This document shows positions 26,390-38,996 of a DNA stretch of 64,000 bases, one piece after another; position 1 is the first letter of the stretch; each line of letters begins with the position of its first letter. The notes beneath the pieces were generated by a model. It was not told the origin of the DNA. It ran no database searches and worked only from the letters and a program-made list of their open reading frames with translations. Made by a program: the position numbers and the translations under genes. Source of the stretch: Rheinheimera sp. (GTDB taxonomy: Bacteria > Pseudomonadota > Gammaproteobacteria > Enterobacterales > Alteromonadaceae). The stretch is from contig NZ_JAVBXS010000032.1 in the NCBI RefSeq assembly GCF_030824435.1, positions 1 to 64,000 on the forward strand. Direction: 5' to 3'.

Positions 26390-26559
26390 CACACTCTCCT
26401 TTCACGATGGACAAAACAACAAGCTAAGGTACTGAGCTTAAGACAAACTGAAATGCCAGAACCCGATCCAAAACAAAAAAATGTCAATCGAGCAGGCAAC
26501 AGCAAGGAATACATAAAAAAGCGACATCAATACCGGCAAATTGAATGTGCCAGATGGTT

Positions 26560-26886
26560 TTACCAACGGCCAAAATACTGATCGATTAATAACGTCAGCT
26601 GCTCGTTCAGTTCCGCCTCAAGATCATCAGCATCTACCTGAAACAACGCAAAATAACGTTTGGCTTGATCGGGCGTTAAAGTGCGGCCAGCCAAAGTGCA
26701 TTGCATTTCCGGCAGGGATTTATCAAAACGGGGCACTAAAATCCAGCGCATAAAACCTGCGGTATGGGCTGTCACCAAAGGTTGGGAAAAATTACAAAAA
26801 TCTTCAATATAATCTTTGCCCTGAGGGCCAAGGCAACCGGGTTCGACCCGGTAAATCACTTCTAATACAGGTGCGGTGCTGCTCAT
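26560..26886 (-). CDS. small conserved-looking hypothetical protein
   Basis: A 108-residue protein that I do not recognise. It is acidic in the C-terminal half (VDADDLEAELNEQ) and has two Cys and no signal peptide or membrane helix. Start ATG 26886 has a GGA-containing upstream segment. The reading frame has the same codon character as its neighbours and shows no overlap with another gene, which supports it as real. It sits alone between the cytochrome b561 and DUF2959 genes, all on the minus strand. Confidence 0.7.
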   Translation of the reverse strand: MSSTAPVLEVIYRVEPGCLGPQGKDYIEDFCNFSQPLVTAHTAGFMRWILVPRFDKSLPEMQCTLAGRTLTPDQAKRYFALFQVDADDLEAELNEQLTLLIDQYFGRW

Positions 26887-27016
26887 GCTGGTTCCGGCGC
26901 TTTAGCTTTGACTTCAGTTAGTTACCTTAGCAGAAGCCGAGGAAGACTGAAAAGTGGAATAAAGGGCAGAGTACAGCAGAAATGCGCGGGTGATCACAGT
27001 TCAGAAACACAACAAG

Positions 27017-27046
27017 GCCGTGCCAGCCACAGCAAAAGCACGACCC
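27017..27046 (-). terminator. hairpin after the DUF2959 gene
   Basis: On the minus strand GGTCGTGC pairs with GCACGGCC (one G-T pair) around a 14-nt loop, followed by TTGTTGTG. It starts 9 bp after the stop codon and is a moderate terminator candidate. Confidence 0.45.
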
Positions 27047-27054
27047 GGTTTTTG

Positions 27055-27714
27055 TTAATTTTGGTTCATAGTGGCAATAAACTGGTTGGAATCGGCAATG
27101 GCTCTGTTCATTTCCGCCAGCAGATTATTCACATCCTGCTGCAACACACCAAATTCACCCTGAATAGCACCAACGGCTTTGGCATTTAAATTGTGTTTTA
27201 AATACAACACGTTGTCGTTGAGAACCCGCAGTACAGGCGGCATTTTGCTTTCAGCACGGCGCATCACTTTGACCAAAGCGTCAAACTGGCGTTTGGTATC
27301 CAGCAGCTTCTTTTTACTGTCTGTTTTCAGTTTTTTATTCTGATATTGCGACAGCTCAGCTTCCCATTCATCAAACAAATCAAAAGCCACCAGCTCCACT
27401 TTATTAATACGGGCTGTCACTTCTTCGGCGGCTTTTTTGCTGTCTTCATACTGCACATTCAGTGCTTCGTATCTGTCCTGCAAATTGCCACCGTGGAAAT
27501 TAATCAGTTGGCTCAGCTGGTCCAGCGCGTCTTTAAACTCCTGCTGACTGACCGCCTGTGCATCACGGGCTTCTTCCACTCTGTCTATCAGAATATCGCG
27601 TTTATGCACGCCCACTTTTTCCATAGCGGCATAATAAGCAGTGCTGCAACCACTGAGCAACAAAGTGCCTGACAACACAACAAACTGCAGTGCATTTTTA
27701 AACTTCTTTAACAT
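27055..27714 (-). CDS. DUF2959 family lipoprotein
   Basis: A 219-residue lipoprotein. The N-terminus is basic, then hydrophobic, ending in the lipobox LSGC near residue 23. The rest is almost entirely helical with heptad character (about 50-215), including RVEEARDAQAVSQQEFKDAL, which I associate with DUF2959. The function is unknown. Start: ATG 27714 lies 6 nt after AAGGA; ATG 27717 and TTG 27720 are directly upstream in frame. It begins 10 bp downstream of the LonB-like protease stop, so the two are probably co-transcribed. Confidence 0.85.
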   Translation of the reverse strand: MLKKFKNALQFVVLSGTLLLSGCSTAYYAAMEKVGVHKRDILIDRVEEARDAQAVSQQEFKDALDQLSQLINFHGGNLQDRYEALNVQYEDSKKAAEEVTARINKVELVAFDLFDEWEAELSQYQNKKLKTDSKKKLLDTKRQFDALVKVMRRAESKMPPVLRVLNDNVLYLKHNLNAKAVGAIQGEFGVLQQDVNNLLAEMNRAIADSNQFIATMNQN

Positions 27715-27723
27715 CATCAATCC

Positions 27724-30144
27724 TTATTCGTCGTCTGAGGAGCCGTTTACCAGCTCGGCAATAGCGGCCAGACGCGCCATCGTCAGCGCATTCAGTGATT
27801 TTTTCGGGTATTGGCCTTTGGCCGTTTTTATACCTGCTTCACAGCCAGTCAGCATTTCCAGCGCTTCATCAACGGTTTTTACCACGTAAATATGGAACTG
27901 GCCTGTGGCGACCGCATTCACCACTTCATCATTCAGCACCAGATTTAACTGATTGCTGGCCGGGATCACTACGCCCTGTGCACCTGTTAAACCACGCGAC
28001 TGGCATAAGCGGAAATAACCTTCAATTTTTTCGTTGACGCCGCCTATAGCCTGTACCTGGCCATGTTGGTTAATGGACCCTGTCACTGCTAAATCCTGCC
28101 GGATAGGCACATTGGTAATGGCGGAAATCAAAGCACAAACTTCAGCCAGCGACGCACTGTCACCATCCACCAAACCATAAGATTGTTCCATCGCAAGATT
28201 GGCCGACAACGTCAGCGGAAAATTCTGCGCATATTTAGCACCAAGGTAACCGGTTAGCAGCATCACACCTTTGGAGTGAATGGCTTTGCCAAGCTCTACT
28301 TCCCGTTCAATATCAATAACGCCGTTTGAGCCAGGGTACACTGTTGCACTGATGCGGGCCGGGGTACCAAAGGCGGTGTCGCCAATTTCCAGCACTGTCA
28401 GACCATTCACTTTGCCAACTGCTACCCCGTCGGTATCAATCAGAATTTGGCCTTCCTGAATATCTTCCAGGAAAGACTCACTGATACGGCCGGTGCGGTA
28501 TTGTTTACCCTGTAACGCCTGCTGAATATGCAAAGCGCTTAGTTCAGTGTCACCGGCCTGATTGGCGTAATAACAGGCTTCACGCACCAGCTCCAGCACA
28601 TCGGCAAAACGCGCTGATAACTTACGTTGATGTTCGGCCTGACGGAAACTGAAAGTTAATAACTGTTTTAAACCACAAGCTGTTAAAGGCCCGGCCTCCA
28701 GCGCCTGAATTTGGTCCTGCAGCTGCAACGACATGTATTTGACCGTCAGCGGGTTAAACGGCAAGTAATATTCAAAATCGGCCAGCACCCGGAATAATTC
28801 GTTAAATTCATCATCCACATCCTGCACCAGGTAATACAAATCGCGCGAACCAAGTAGCACAATTTTCACATTCAGCGGTATGGCTTTGGGGGTGATAATG
28901 GTGGAATTGGTCACAGCGTGATCCGACAAAGTGTCGATGTTAATTTCGCCACTTTTCAGTGCCAGTTTTAACGCGTCCCACACCGCAGGTTGTGACAACA
29001 AACGGTCAGCGTCCAGAATCAGATAACCCCCATTGGCTTTGTGCAAGGCACCAGCGCGGATCATCCGGTAATTGGTATATAACGCACCTTGATCTGAGCT
29101 GTATTCCACCCGGCCAAACAAATTGCCATAACTTGGGTTGGCTTCAAATACGATAGGAGCGCCGGACATTAATTCGTGGTGCATTAGCACATTAGGCACA
29201 AAGTCCCCAATAAAGAGGCTGCGGATATCCAGCTCTTCCAGCTTGTCGGTTTCCAGCTCTTCCGGCAGCAGCTCCAGCACAGCTTTGACCAGCTCTGGGC
29301 GCATTTCCCGCAAATAACGTAACACGCCAAGCTCGTTGGAATAATCATGTTCCAGTGCTTTGTGCAAAGGTTTTAACGCAAGTTCGATAGTTTCGCGGCG
29401 TAAAGTACGCAGATTCTCCGACAGTTCACGTTTCCACTGTGGTAATTCCAGCAACTGCTCGTTCAGGATGGTTTCAAGTTCAGTCACTAAACCATAAAAA
29501 AATTGTCTTTTATCGTCGGGTAAATTGGCAAATTCGGCATCGTCCAACGGTTTACCGTCTATCACAGGTGAAAAACTGACAGCGCCATTGTCTTCGTACA
29601 ATACCACTTGTTTTTCCAGTGCTTTACGTTCCACCAGCGCTATGGCTGCCTCATATTTGTTGTCAAAAGTGGCGTGAATAGCTTTTTTCTTACGTTGATA
29701 ACCCGGGTTATCAAAAGCGGCCGGAAAGGTGTCGAGCAGCTCATCAATTAAAGCTTCAATTTTTTTCACCAGCACCCGGCCTTCGCCAGGCAGCAGCCTT
29801 AAGGTTTGTGGTACCCGCTCGTCTTCAAAATTATTGATATAACACCAATCGTCCGGTGTTTCTTTTTCGCTGGCGGCACTTTGCAGAATATCCTGTACCA
29901 AAGTGTAACGGCCAAGTGCGGGCTCCCCCATCACATAAAGGTTATAACCCGGCATATCCATGCCAATAGCAAAAGCCAAAGCCGCTTTGGCGCGCTCCTG
30001 ACCAATAAAAGTGCTGCTAAAACCGGCCACATCCAGTGCGTCTGCAATAAGCTTGTCGTCAAGCTGTGGGCCAAGTTGGGAAACGGGCAAAGCCATGCTT
30101 TGCAAATGAGATAGAGCGGCTTTATGTACTGCCGGATGCGTCAT
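27724..30144 (-). CDS. LonB/YcbZ-like ATP-dependent protease
   Basis: An 806-residue Lon-family protein (AAA_32 plus Lon protease S16 domain), similar to E. coli YcbZ (LonH). The ATP-binding region is modified: MGEPALGRYT replaces the canonical Walker A Gly-Lys-Thr, so ATPase activity is doubtful. A coiled-coil insertion occupies about residues 130-330. The protease domain (about 570-770) has the catalytic Ser in DGDSASLAE and Lys in GVNEKIEG, so the Ser-Lys dyad is intact. Substrates are unknown. The start at 30144 is preceded by GGGAA. It is followed closely by the DUF2959 lipoprotein gene. Confidence 0.92.
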   Translation of the reverse strand: MTHPAVHKAALSHLQSMALPVSQLGPQLDDKLIADALDVAGFSSTFIGQERAKAALAFAIGMDMPGYNLYVMGEPALGRYTLVQDILQSAASEKETPDDWCYINNFEDERVPQTLRLLPGEGRVLVKKIEALIDELLDTFPAAFDNPGYQRKKKAIHATFDNKYEAAIALVERKALEKQVVLYEDNGAVSFSPVIDGKPLDDAEFANLPDDKRQFFYGLVTELETILNEQLLELPQWKRELSENLRTLRRETIELALKPLHKALEHDYSNELGVLRYLREMRPELVKAVLELLPEELETDKLEELDIRSLFIGDFVPNVLMHHELMSGAPIVFEANPSYGNLFGRVEYSSDQGALYTNYRMIRAGALHKANGGYLILDADRLLSQPAVWDALKLALKSGEINIDTLSDHAVTNSTIITPKAIPLNVKIVLLGSRDLYYLVQDVDDEFNELFRVLADFEYYLPFNPLTVKYMSLQLQDQIQALEAGPLTACGLKQLLTFSFRQAEHQRKLSARFADVLELVREACYYANQAGDTELSALHIQQALQGKQYRTGRISESFLEDIQEGQILIDTDGVAVGKVNGLTVLEIGDTAFGTPARISATVYPGSNGVIDIEREVELGKAIHSKGVMLLTGYLGAKYAQNFPLTLSANLAMEQSYGLVDGDSASLAEVCALISAITNVPIRQDLAVTGSINQHGQVQAIGGVNEKIEGYFRLCQSRGLTGAQGVVIPASNQLNLVLNDEVVNAVATGQFHIYVVKTVDEALEMLTGCEAGIKTAKGQYPKKSLNALTMARLAAIAELVNGSSDDE

Positions 30145-30235
30145 GCAGAAAATTCCCGGATAAAAAACGAATGCCTATAGTAACAAAAACTGCCATCAGC
30201 GAAAGTGGCTAAATGGCACTATTGATCTGCATTCT

Positions 30236-30688
30236 TTAGACCGGCAAGCCCTGACGATGAAATAAAACACCGCCACAAGCCGGACATAAAGCCAGCACAG
30301 CCGGATGATAATAAGGCAAAGTTGCCTGACAAGCTTCACAGCAGTACAAGCCCATGCCCACTTCTTCGCCAGCCTGATAATGCCCCTGATGGGCAAAATC
30401 ACTGGTGAGTTCCTGCCATTCCAGCTGGGTTTTGTCGGTCACCTGCGACAATTCATACCATAAGGCTTCAGGCCACAAAGACGGCATTTCGTTTTCTGTT
30501 GACTGACGTTTTAACGTTTCCAAAAACAACTGAGTTTCATAAGCGGTCAGATCAGAACCAGCTTTCAGATACGCTTTAATGGTTTCGCCAAATTCAAATA
30601 ACTGCGTTATCTGCTGCTGTTTGGCGTTGTGCACTGCATCAGACAGTCTGGTCAACCATTGTTGATACCGGGTTGATAAATCCTGCAT
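30236..30688 (-). CDS. zinc-ribbon protein, YbeL/DUF1451-like
   Basis: A protein of about 150 residues, mostly helical, ending in a zinc ribbon: CEAC near residue 115 and CPAC near residue 137. It resembles E. coli YbeL, which also lies near leuS. The function is unknown. I prefer ATG 30688, which has AGGA 8 nt upstream; an in-frame ATG at 30706 adds six residues. The protease gene begins about 90 bp downstream on the same strand. Confidence 0.85.
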   Translation of the reverse strand: MQDLSTRYQQWLTRLSDAVHNAKQQQITQLFEFGETIKAYLKAGSDLTAYETQLFLETLKRQSTENEMPSLWPEALWYELSQVTDKTQLEWQELTSDFAHQGHYQAGEEVGMGLYCCEACQATLPYYHPAVLALCPACGGVLFHRQGLPV

Positions 30689-30706
30689 TTTTAATGTCCT
30701 GAACAT

Positions 30707-31029
30707 AAGAAGCCGGTTTTCGAAGTATAGCCTGTTATATCAATAGTTTCTGAATTATTAAAAGTTAATATTCACAATAAAAAACCATAAAATGAACAAA
30801 AAGATACATAAAGCAAAACTTATATAAACATAAGTATACATTGTTAACTGTATGTTTTTAAAGATGTTTTTACGCATTTTGTCGCATTAAGTTTGTCTTG
30901 ATGAAACCAAATTGTTAGCTTGCCTTTTGTACCAAATTCCAGACTTAGAAACAGCGTGGCTGTATAGCTGCAACGTTGTTTTTTGGCACTGGCGGCACAA
31001 TTTTTATAACTACTCAAAGGAAATCCAGG
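30707..31029. promoter_or_regulatory. A/T-rich divergent region upstream of the TonB-dependent receptor
   Basis: No gene is seen in this 323-bp gap. The left half is strongly A/T-rich. Two neighbouring palindromes stand out: ACTTAT-6-ATAAGT at 30818-30835 and ATACA-8-TGTAT at 30836-30853. They could be operator half-sites for the receptor gene or its divergent neighbour. They do not match the Fur box I know. AAAGGAAA at about 31016 is the receptor ribosome binding site. Confidence 0.4.
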
Positions 31030-33873
31030 ATGCACACTAATAATAAACTGAACCAGGCAGTGCGTTTAGCACTCGCATTGGGCGTCACTACCACAGCCCT
31101 CGTCACAACATCGGTTTTTGCTCAGGAAAAGAAATCTGAAGATAAAGTTGAGCGCATTGAAGTTACCGGCTCAAAAATTAAACGTATCGGTGAGTTATCA
31201 CCCACGCCTGTCACTGTGATCAGCGGTGACGGTCTGGTCGATGCTGGTGTGGTCAACGTTGCCGACTTACTGCATAAAATGCCAAACACTCTGGTCGGTC
31301 TGTCACCAGAAACCACCAACAACACTATTTTTGCCAGCGGTCTGAACAACACTGACTTACGGGGTCTGGGTTCAAACCGTACTCTGGTACTGGTAAACGG
31401 CCGTCGTTTTGTCTCTGGTGCACCAGGCAGCAGTGCTGTTGACTTAAACAATATTCCAACCGCGATGATTGAACGGGTTGAAATCACAACAGGTGGCGCT
31501 TCAGCCGTTTATGGTTCTGATGCTGTCGCCGGTGTGGTGAACATCATCACGAAAAAAACCTACGACGGCGTCACTATGGATGCATCAACCACCCGCCCAA
31601 CACAAAGCGGTGGTGAAGAGGATTATGCATCTATCACTTTTGGTTCAGAAGTTGGTAAAGCTAACTTTGTCTCGAACCTGAGCTGGGCATCACAAAATCA
31701 GGTGTCTTATATGGATCGTGATTACCTTCGTGAAGGCCCGATTGCCATTCAAAACCCGAACTATAACGCTAAAGATCCAAATAGCCCGCTGCGCGTGATG
31801 TGGGGCCGTGGTCAGCAAGTGTTGGCAGCTTATGCACCAGCCGGCACCTTTGTATCTGGCGGCAAACGTTATACCTTCAGTGAAAATGGTCAGGTTCGTT
31901 TGATGAATCTGGGGCAGGCCTTGCCTCCACTGGTTGGTGGCCGTGTTGATTATATCGGTGGTGAGGGTTACAACTTCGCTGAAAACTCTTTTATGCGCAC
32001 ACCTTTAGATCGCGTCAGCTTTGTGTCAAACATGAACTACGCCATTAATGATGACCATAACATGAGCATGGAGATGAACCTGACCCGTTCTGAAGCTTAT
32101 GGTGAAAGCTCGCCAGCCTTTATCAACTTCGGAGTCAGCGCCAATAACGGTTTATTATCACCGGAAGCATCAGCGCTGATCGCTGCCGCTAACGCAAACG
32201 GCCGTGTCACTATGGGTTATCTGGCATCAGACTTCGGTAACCGTAAGTACAGTCAGGAACGTACTTTAGCCCGTATTTCTCTGGGTTTTGAAGGTGCTTT
32301 ATCTGACACCTGGTCATACGATGTGTATGCAACTACAGGTCATGTTCAGGCGGACACTGAATGGTACGGTGAGATGTTCTATAACCGTTTCCTGCAGGCC
32401 GTTGATGTCGAAAAAACCGCCAGCGGTGCGCTGCAATGCCGCGACGCTGTTGCCCGTGCTCAGGGCTGTCTGCCACTGAACGTGTTCGGCCGTGGCATAT
32501 ACAGCGAAGCGGCGTACAACTGGGTATCAACAGATGCGATGCGTCGTTCATCTATTGAACAGTCTGTAGTTTCAGGCACAGTCAGCGGCGACTTATATGA
32601 ACTGCCAGCTGGTTTTATCACCACGGCTTTTAGTGCTGAATACCGCAAGGAAGGCGCCAAAACGCTGCCAGATCCAGCTATGCGCGCCGGCTTGTTGTTT
32701 AACAACAGCTCACAACCGCTGGATGGTGAATTTGACGTCAACGAAATTTCTGCGGAATTTTCGGTACCATTATTGGCTGAGCTGACGATGGTTGATTTAT
32801 TAACTTTCGAATCTGCTTACCGCAAAATGGACTACTCAACCTCTGGTTCGGACGATGCCTGGAAAATTGGTCTGAACTGGGAAGTATCTGATGAGCTGCG
32901 TGTGCGTTTAAACAGAGCTAAATCTGTGCGTGCCCCTAACATTGGTGAGCTGTACAACCCACCGGGACAAACTTTCCGGACCATGACAGATCCATGTGCT
33001 GTCAGTCAGCGCGCCGGTCTGAACCCGAAATATCGTGATGCCATTCTGGCAAACTGTGCGGCGCAGGGAGTTCCGACTAATTTTGAACCTTCTACTGAAT
33101 GGAAAGGCTCAACCCGCCCTGGTTTTATCATTGGTAACACTGATCTGACCAACGAAACCGCACATGACATCACAGCAGGCTTTATCTACACCCCAGCCTG
33201 GCTGGAAGGTGCGGGTCTGACAGTTGACTACTGGAAATTTGAACTGACCAACGTGATCAACAGCTTCACAGGTCCTGACGTAGTGAAATACTGCTACCAG
33301 TCTTCGTCGCTGGCCAACCCGTATTGCCCACTGTTGACCCGTGACGCAACCACTTACGAAATCACCAACTATTTCGAGAAGCCGGTCAACTCTGCTTCAC
33401 GTGATGTTGAAGGTGTTGACCTGGAAGCCTCTTACCGCTTTGCCAGCAACTACGGTGATTTTAACTTCCGTCTGATCACCACTTATATGCAAACATACGA
33501 AACCAACCCAACTGGTTTTGCTGAAGATCTGATCGACGATTTGGGTGAAGTGAGATTACCGGAATGGAAACACCGTTTTACAACAGAATACAGCTACGGC
33601 GAAGCTTCTGCTGTGTTAACAGTGAACCACCGTGCGGCCACAGTTCAGGCAAACGACTGGACACCAAATCAGAACAACTACAACGATGTGCCTTCATACA
33701 CCACATTCGATCTGACAACGCGTTACAACATTACGCAACAGTTCCAGGCTCGTCTGGGTGTACTGAACATGTTTGATCGGAACCCACCACTGCTGCCAGG
33801 TCAAAATACCAATGGTGAAGCATGGGATGTGATCGGTCGTCGTATTACTGCCGGTGTCAGCTACAGCTTCTGA
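31030..33873 (+). CDS. TonB-dependent outer-membrane receptor
   Basis: A 947-residue outer-membrane active transporter. A signal peptide ends at VFAQ (about residue 32). The TonB-box-like VERIEVTGSKIKR leads to the plug domain (about 55-165; NRTLVLVNGRRF, VYGSDAVAGVVNIITKK). The 22-strand barrel follows and closes with the expected aromatic C-terminus GVSYSF. Paired Cys in extracellular-loop regions (QCRDAVARAQGC, DPCAV...NC, YCYQ...YC) suggest disulfides. The VERIEVTG subclass is abundant in Alteromonadales and often takes up peptides or glycans, but no catabolic gene is adjacent, so the substrate is open. ATG 31030 is chosen for the signal peptide and upstream AAAGGAAA. Confidence 0.93.
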   Translation: MHTNNKLNQAVRLALALGVTTTALVTTSVFAQEKKSEDKVERIEVTGSKIKRIGELSPTPVTVISGDGLVDAGVVNVADLLHKMPNTLVGLSPETTNNTIFASGLNNTDLRGLGSNRTLVLVNGRRFVSGAPGSSAVDLNNIPTAMIERVEITTGGASAVYGSDAVAGVVNIITKKTYDGVTMDASTTRPTQSGGEEDYASITFGSEVGKANFVSNLSWASQNQVSYMDRDYLREGPIAIQNPNYNAKDPNSPLRVMWGRGQQVLAAYAPAGTFVSGGKRYTFSENGQVRLMNLGQALPPLVGGRVDYIGGEGYNFAENSFMRTPLDRVSFVSNMNYAINDDHNMSMEMNLTRSEAYGESSPAFINFGVSANNGLLSPEASALIAAANANGRVTMGYLASDFGNRKYSQERTLARISLGFEGALSDTWSYDVYATTGHVQADTEWYGEMFYNRFLQAVDVEKTASGALQCRDAVARAQGCLPLNVFGRGIYSEAAYNWVSTDAMRRSSIEQSVVSGTVSGDLYELPAGFITTAFSAEYRKEGAKTLPDPAMRAGLLFNNSSQPLDGEFDVNEISAEFSVPLLAELTMVDLLTFESAYRKMDYSTSGSDDAWKIGLNWEVSDELRVRLNRAKSVRAPNIGELYNPPGQTFRTMTDPCAVSQRAGLNPKYRDAILANCAAQGVPTNFEPSTEWKGSTRPGFIIGNTDLTNETAHDITAGFIYTPAWLEGAGLTVDYWKFELTNVINSFTGPDVVKYCYQSSSLANPYCPLLTRDATTYEITNYFEKPVNSASRDVEGVDLEASYRFASNYGDFNFRLITTYMQTYETNPTGFAEDLIDDLGEVRLPEWKHRFTTEYSYGEASAVLTVNHRAATVQANDWTPNQNNYNDVPSYTTFDLTTRYNITQQFQARLGVLNMFDRNPPLLPGQNTNGEAWDVIGRRITAGVSYSF

Positions 33874-33931
33874 TGAAGCTTAATACAGCTGAGCTGGCGA
33901 CAGCACTATCAGCTTGCCTTAACTGGTAACC

Positions 33932-33967
33932 AAGGCCCCAAAACTTAGGTTTTGGGGCCTTTTTTTA
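33932..33967 (+). terminator. strong intrinsic terminator after the TonB-dependent receptor
   Basis: AGGCCCCAAAAC and GTTTTGGGGCCT form a perfect 12-bp stem with loop TTAG, followed by an uninterrupted T-run. Confidence 0.95.
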
Positions 33968-34037
33968 CTTCAGCACAGCTTAAAAACTGCCGGCGTTCCA
34001 GCCTGTGATTAGTAACTGCAACAGGCATGCACCGTAG

Positions 34038-36760
<2,723 letters not shown>

Positions 36761-36761
<1 letters not shown>

Positions 36762-37243
36762 TGCTGAAGTTGTCACGCATCTGGCTGTTTATGCTGCTTG
36801 GCAGCTTGCTGCTCAGCGGCTGTGGTTTTCAGTTGCGTGGTGAACTGCCACTGGCCAAATATCCGGCGATTTACCTCGAAGGGGATCGCCACTCAGAACT
36901 TTTAAGCAAACTTGCCGAGCAACTGAAACGCAACAATGTGAAGCTGCTGGCGGCTGCCGACAACAAAACGCCGCATATTCAGCTACTCAGTGATGGTTTG
37001 CAGCGCCGCACTTTGTCATTGTTTCCCAATGGCCAGGTAGCGGAATATGAGCTGATTTACACTGTTGAATATCAGTTGCTGATGCCTGGTTTGGATGCCA
37101 CTCCTTACAAAATTGAGTTATACCGTGATTATCAGGATGACCCGTCACGGGCTTTGGCTAAAGCGCGCGAGCTGGATTTATTGCTGGATGAACTGCGCAC
37201 CCAGGCTGTAGCACGGATGATCCGCCAGTTGGGCCGGCTGTAA
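36761..37243 (+). CDS. lptE: LPS-assembly lipoprotein LptE
   Basis: A 160-residue outer-membrane lipoprotein that plugs the LptD barrel during LPS insertion. The signal peptide ends in the lipobox LLSGCGFQLRG (Cys at about residue 21), and GFQLRGELPL is the usual start of the mature protein. TAATG overlap with leuS implies coupled translation. Its stop is 3 bp before holA. Confidence 0.95.
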
Positions 37244-37246
37244 GCC

Positions 37247-38293
37247 ATGCTGAAATTATTCAGCAACCAGCTACCGGCTCAGCTGAAAAAAGGCCTGGCA
37301 CCGGTTTATCTGGTGTTTGGTGAAGAACCTTTGCAAAAAATGGAAGCGCTGGATGATATTCGCAGCGCCGCCAAAGCAGCAGGTTTTGACGACAGACAAA
37401 GTTTTATCAATGAAGCCCAGTTTGACTGGGCCGATTTTTTTAATGAAATAAACAGCATGTCGCTGTTTACTCCACGTCAGCTGCTGGAGCTGGATTTAGG
37501 CACAGCCAAACTCACGCCGGCAGCCCAGGATCAGCTAAAAAAACTGCCTGCCCTGCTCCATGCTGATTTAATTCTGGTGTTGCATGGCGCCAAAACCGCC
37601 ACCGAATTTGCCAAACAAAGCTGGTTTAAAGCACTGGCAGAGATTGGTGTGCAGGTGCAGTTTTATGCACTGGACGATTACCAGTTTATGCGCTGGCTCA
37701 AAGAGCGCGCTGCCGCCCTTGGTGTCAAACTGCAAACCGACGCTTTGCAACTGCTACAACATCATGCTGCCGGTAACTTATTGGCTGCCAAACAAGAGCT
37801 GGAAAAACTGGCATTAACCCAACATGGTCAATGGCTGGACGCTGCTTTTTTGCAACAATATCTGGCCGACCAATCGCACTTTAGTGTGTTTCAGCTGATA
37901 GATGCTGTATTGGCTGGTCAGGGTGAAGAAGCATTACACCGGCTGGACCGTTTACTGGCGCAAGACAACGAACCTGTGATGATAGGCTGGCAATTACAAA
38001 AAGAAGCCATGTTATTGCTGCAGTTAAAAACGCTGGAACAACAAGGGGTGCCACCACAAGATTATTTTAAAAAATTCAGTATCTGGCCTAAACGCCAGTC
38101 TTTGTATCAACAGGCGTTGCTGCGCCTTTCCAATAACTGGCTGCAACATCTGCTGCAGGAACTGGCCTGTTTTGACCGTGGTTTAAAATCCGGCCGCCTG
38201 CCCCACCCCGAAGTAGCGCTGGCTCATCTGGTCACTTTGTTTATAAACCCAGTGCCGAAATTATTTTCGCTACAACAGCAGCTGGCCGATTAA
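37247..38293 (+). CDS. holA: DNA polymerase III subunit delta
   Basis: The clamp-loader delta subunit that opens the beta sliding clamp. At 348 residues it matches the family; the N-terminal segment VYLVFGEEPLQKMEALDDIR and the beta-interacting region around MSLFTPRQLLELDL are recognisable. It lacks functional ATPase motifs, as expected. It is translated between lptE (3-bp gap) and nadD (1-bp gap). Confidence 0.95.
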   Translation: MLKLFSNQLPAQLKKGLAPVYLVFGEEPLQKMEALDDIRSAAKAAGFDDRQSFINEAQFDWADFFNEINSMSLFTPRQLLELDLGTAKLTPAAQDQLKKLPALLHADLILVLHGAKTATEFAKQSWFKALAEIGVQVQFYALDDYQFMRWLKERAAALGVKLQTDALQLLQHHAAGNLLAAKQELEKLALTQHGQWLDAAFLQQYLADQSHFSVFQLIDAVLAGQGEEALHRLDRLLAQDNEPVMIGWQLQKEAMLLLQLKTLEQQGVPPQDYFKKFSIWPKRQSLYQQALLRLSNNWLQHLLQELACFDRGLKSGRLPHPEVALAHLVTLFINPVPKLFSLQQQLAD

Positions 38294-38294
38294 C

Positions 38295-38936
38295 ATGGCG
38301 CTGCTTGGTTTTTACGGTGGCACTTTCGACCCTATTCATCAGGGGCATTTGCAGCTGGCGCTTTATGTGCAGCAGCATTGCCAACTGCAAGAACTGCAGT
38401 TATTGCCTTGCCATTTACCACCACACCGCGCTCACCCAGGTGTCAGTAGTCAGCACAGGGCAAAGATGGTTGAACTTGCCATCAGCCCTTATCCACAACT
38501 GAAACTCAATACTTTGGAACTTCAGAAAAACAGCGCTTCTTATACTGTGGAAACGCTGGAGCTACTGCATCAACAGTATCCTGATGACTTTTTATGTTTT
38601 GTCATTGGTATGGATTCACTTTGTGCTTTTCAAAGCTGGTTTCGTTATCAGCATATTCTGACTTTGTGTCATTTATTGGTCTGTCAACGCCCCGGTTATC
38701 AGTTAAATGCAGCAGCTCAGACGTTATTAAAAAGCCATGGCGCCGCTGATATTTCTGAACTAAAGCAACAAACTGCAGGCAAAATTCTGCTGCTGGATAA
38801 CCCCTTGTTTGATATTTCTGCCAGCCAAATCCGCGCCGGTTTTAGCAGTCAAACCCCACAAGATAATCCGGACCCTTCGCTACAAATTCCAGAAGTACTG
38901 GCTTATATCCACCAGCATCAGCTGTATCAGGTATAA
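38295..38936 (+). CDS. nadD: nicotinate-nucleotide adenylyltransferase
   Basis: Adenylates nicotinate mononucleotide to deamido-NAD in NAD biosynthesis. At 213 residues, it shows the nucleotidyltransferase motif GGTFDPIHQGH (about residues 8-18) and the ISASQIR motif (ISxTxxR type) near residue 175. The start is 1 bp after the holA stop. Confidence 0.96.
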   Translation: MALLGFYGGTFDPIHQGHLQLALYVQQHCQLQELQLLPCHLPPHRAHPGVSSQHRAKMVELAISPYPQLKLNTLELQKNSASYTVETLELLHQQYPDDFLCFVIGMDSLCAFQSWFRYQHILTLCHLLVCQRPGYQLNAAAQTLLKSHGAADISELKQQTAGKILLLDNPLFDISASQIRAGFSSQTPQDNPDPSLQIPEVLAYIHQHQLYQV

Positions 38937-38996
38937 CTGGCCGGAAAAAGCTGTTAAAATGCCGCGTTTATAGCGCACAGCAATGGGGTATACCAA

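Noticed and set aside
30983-31010. TTGGCA-16-TATAAC before the TonB receptor as promoter
   Set aside because: The -10 would lie only 19 bp before the ATG, leaving almost no room for the ribosome binding site; a sigma-54 reading of the same bases has the wrong spacing.
30844-31035. 63-codon minus-strand open frame upstream of the TonB receptor
   Set aside because: It covers the ribosome binding site of the receptor gene and has no family resemblance.
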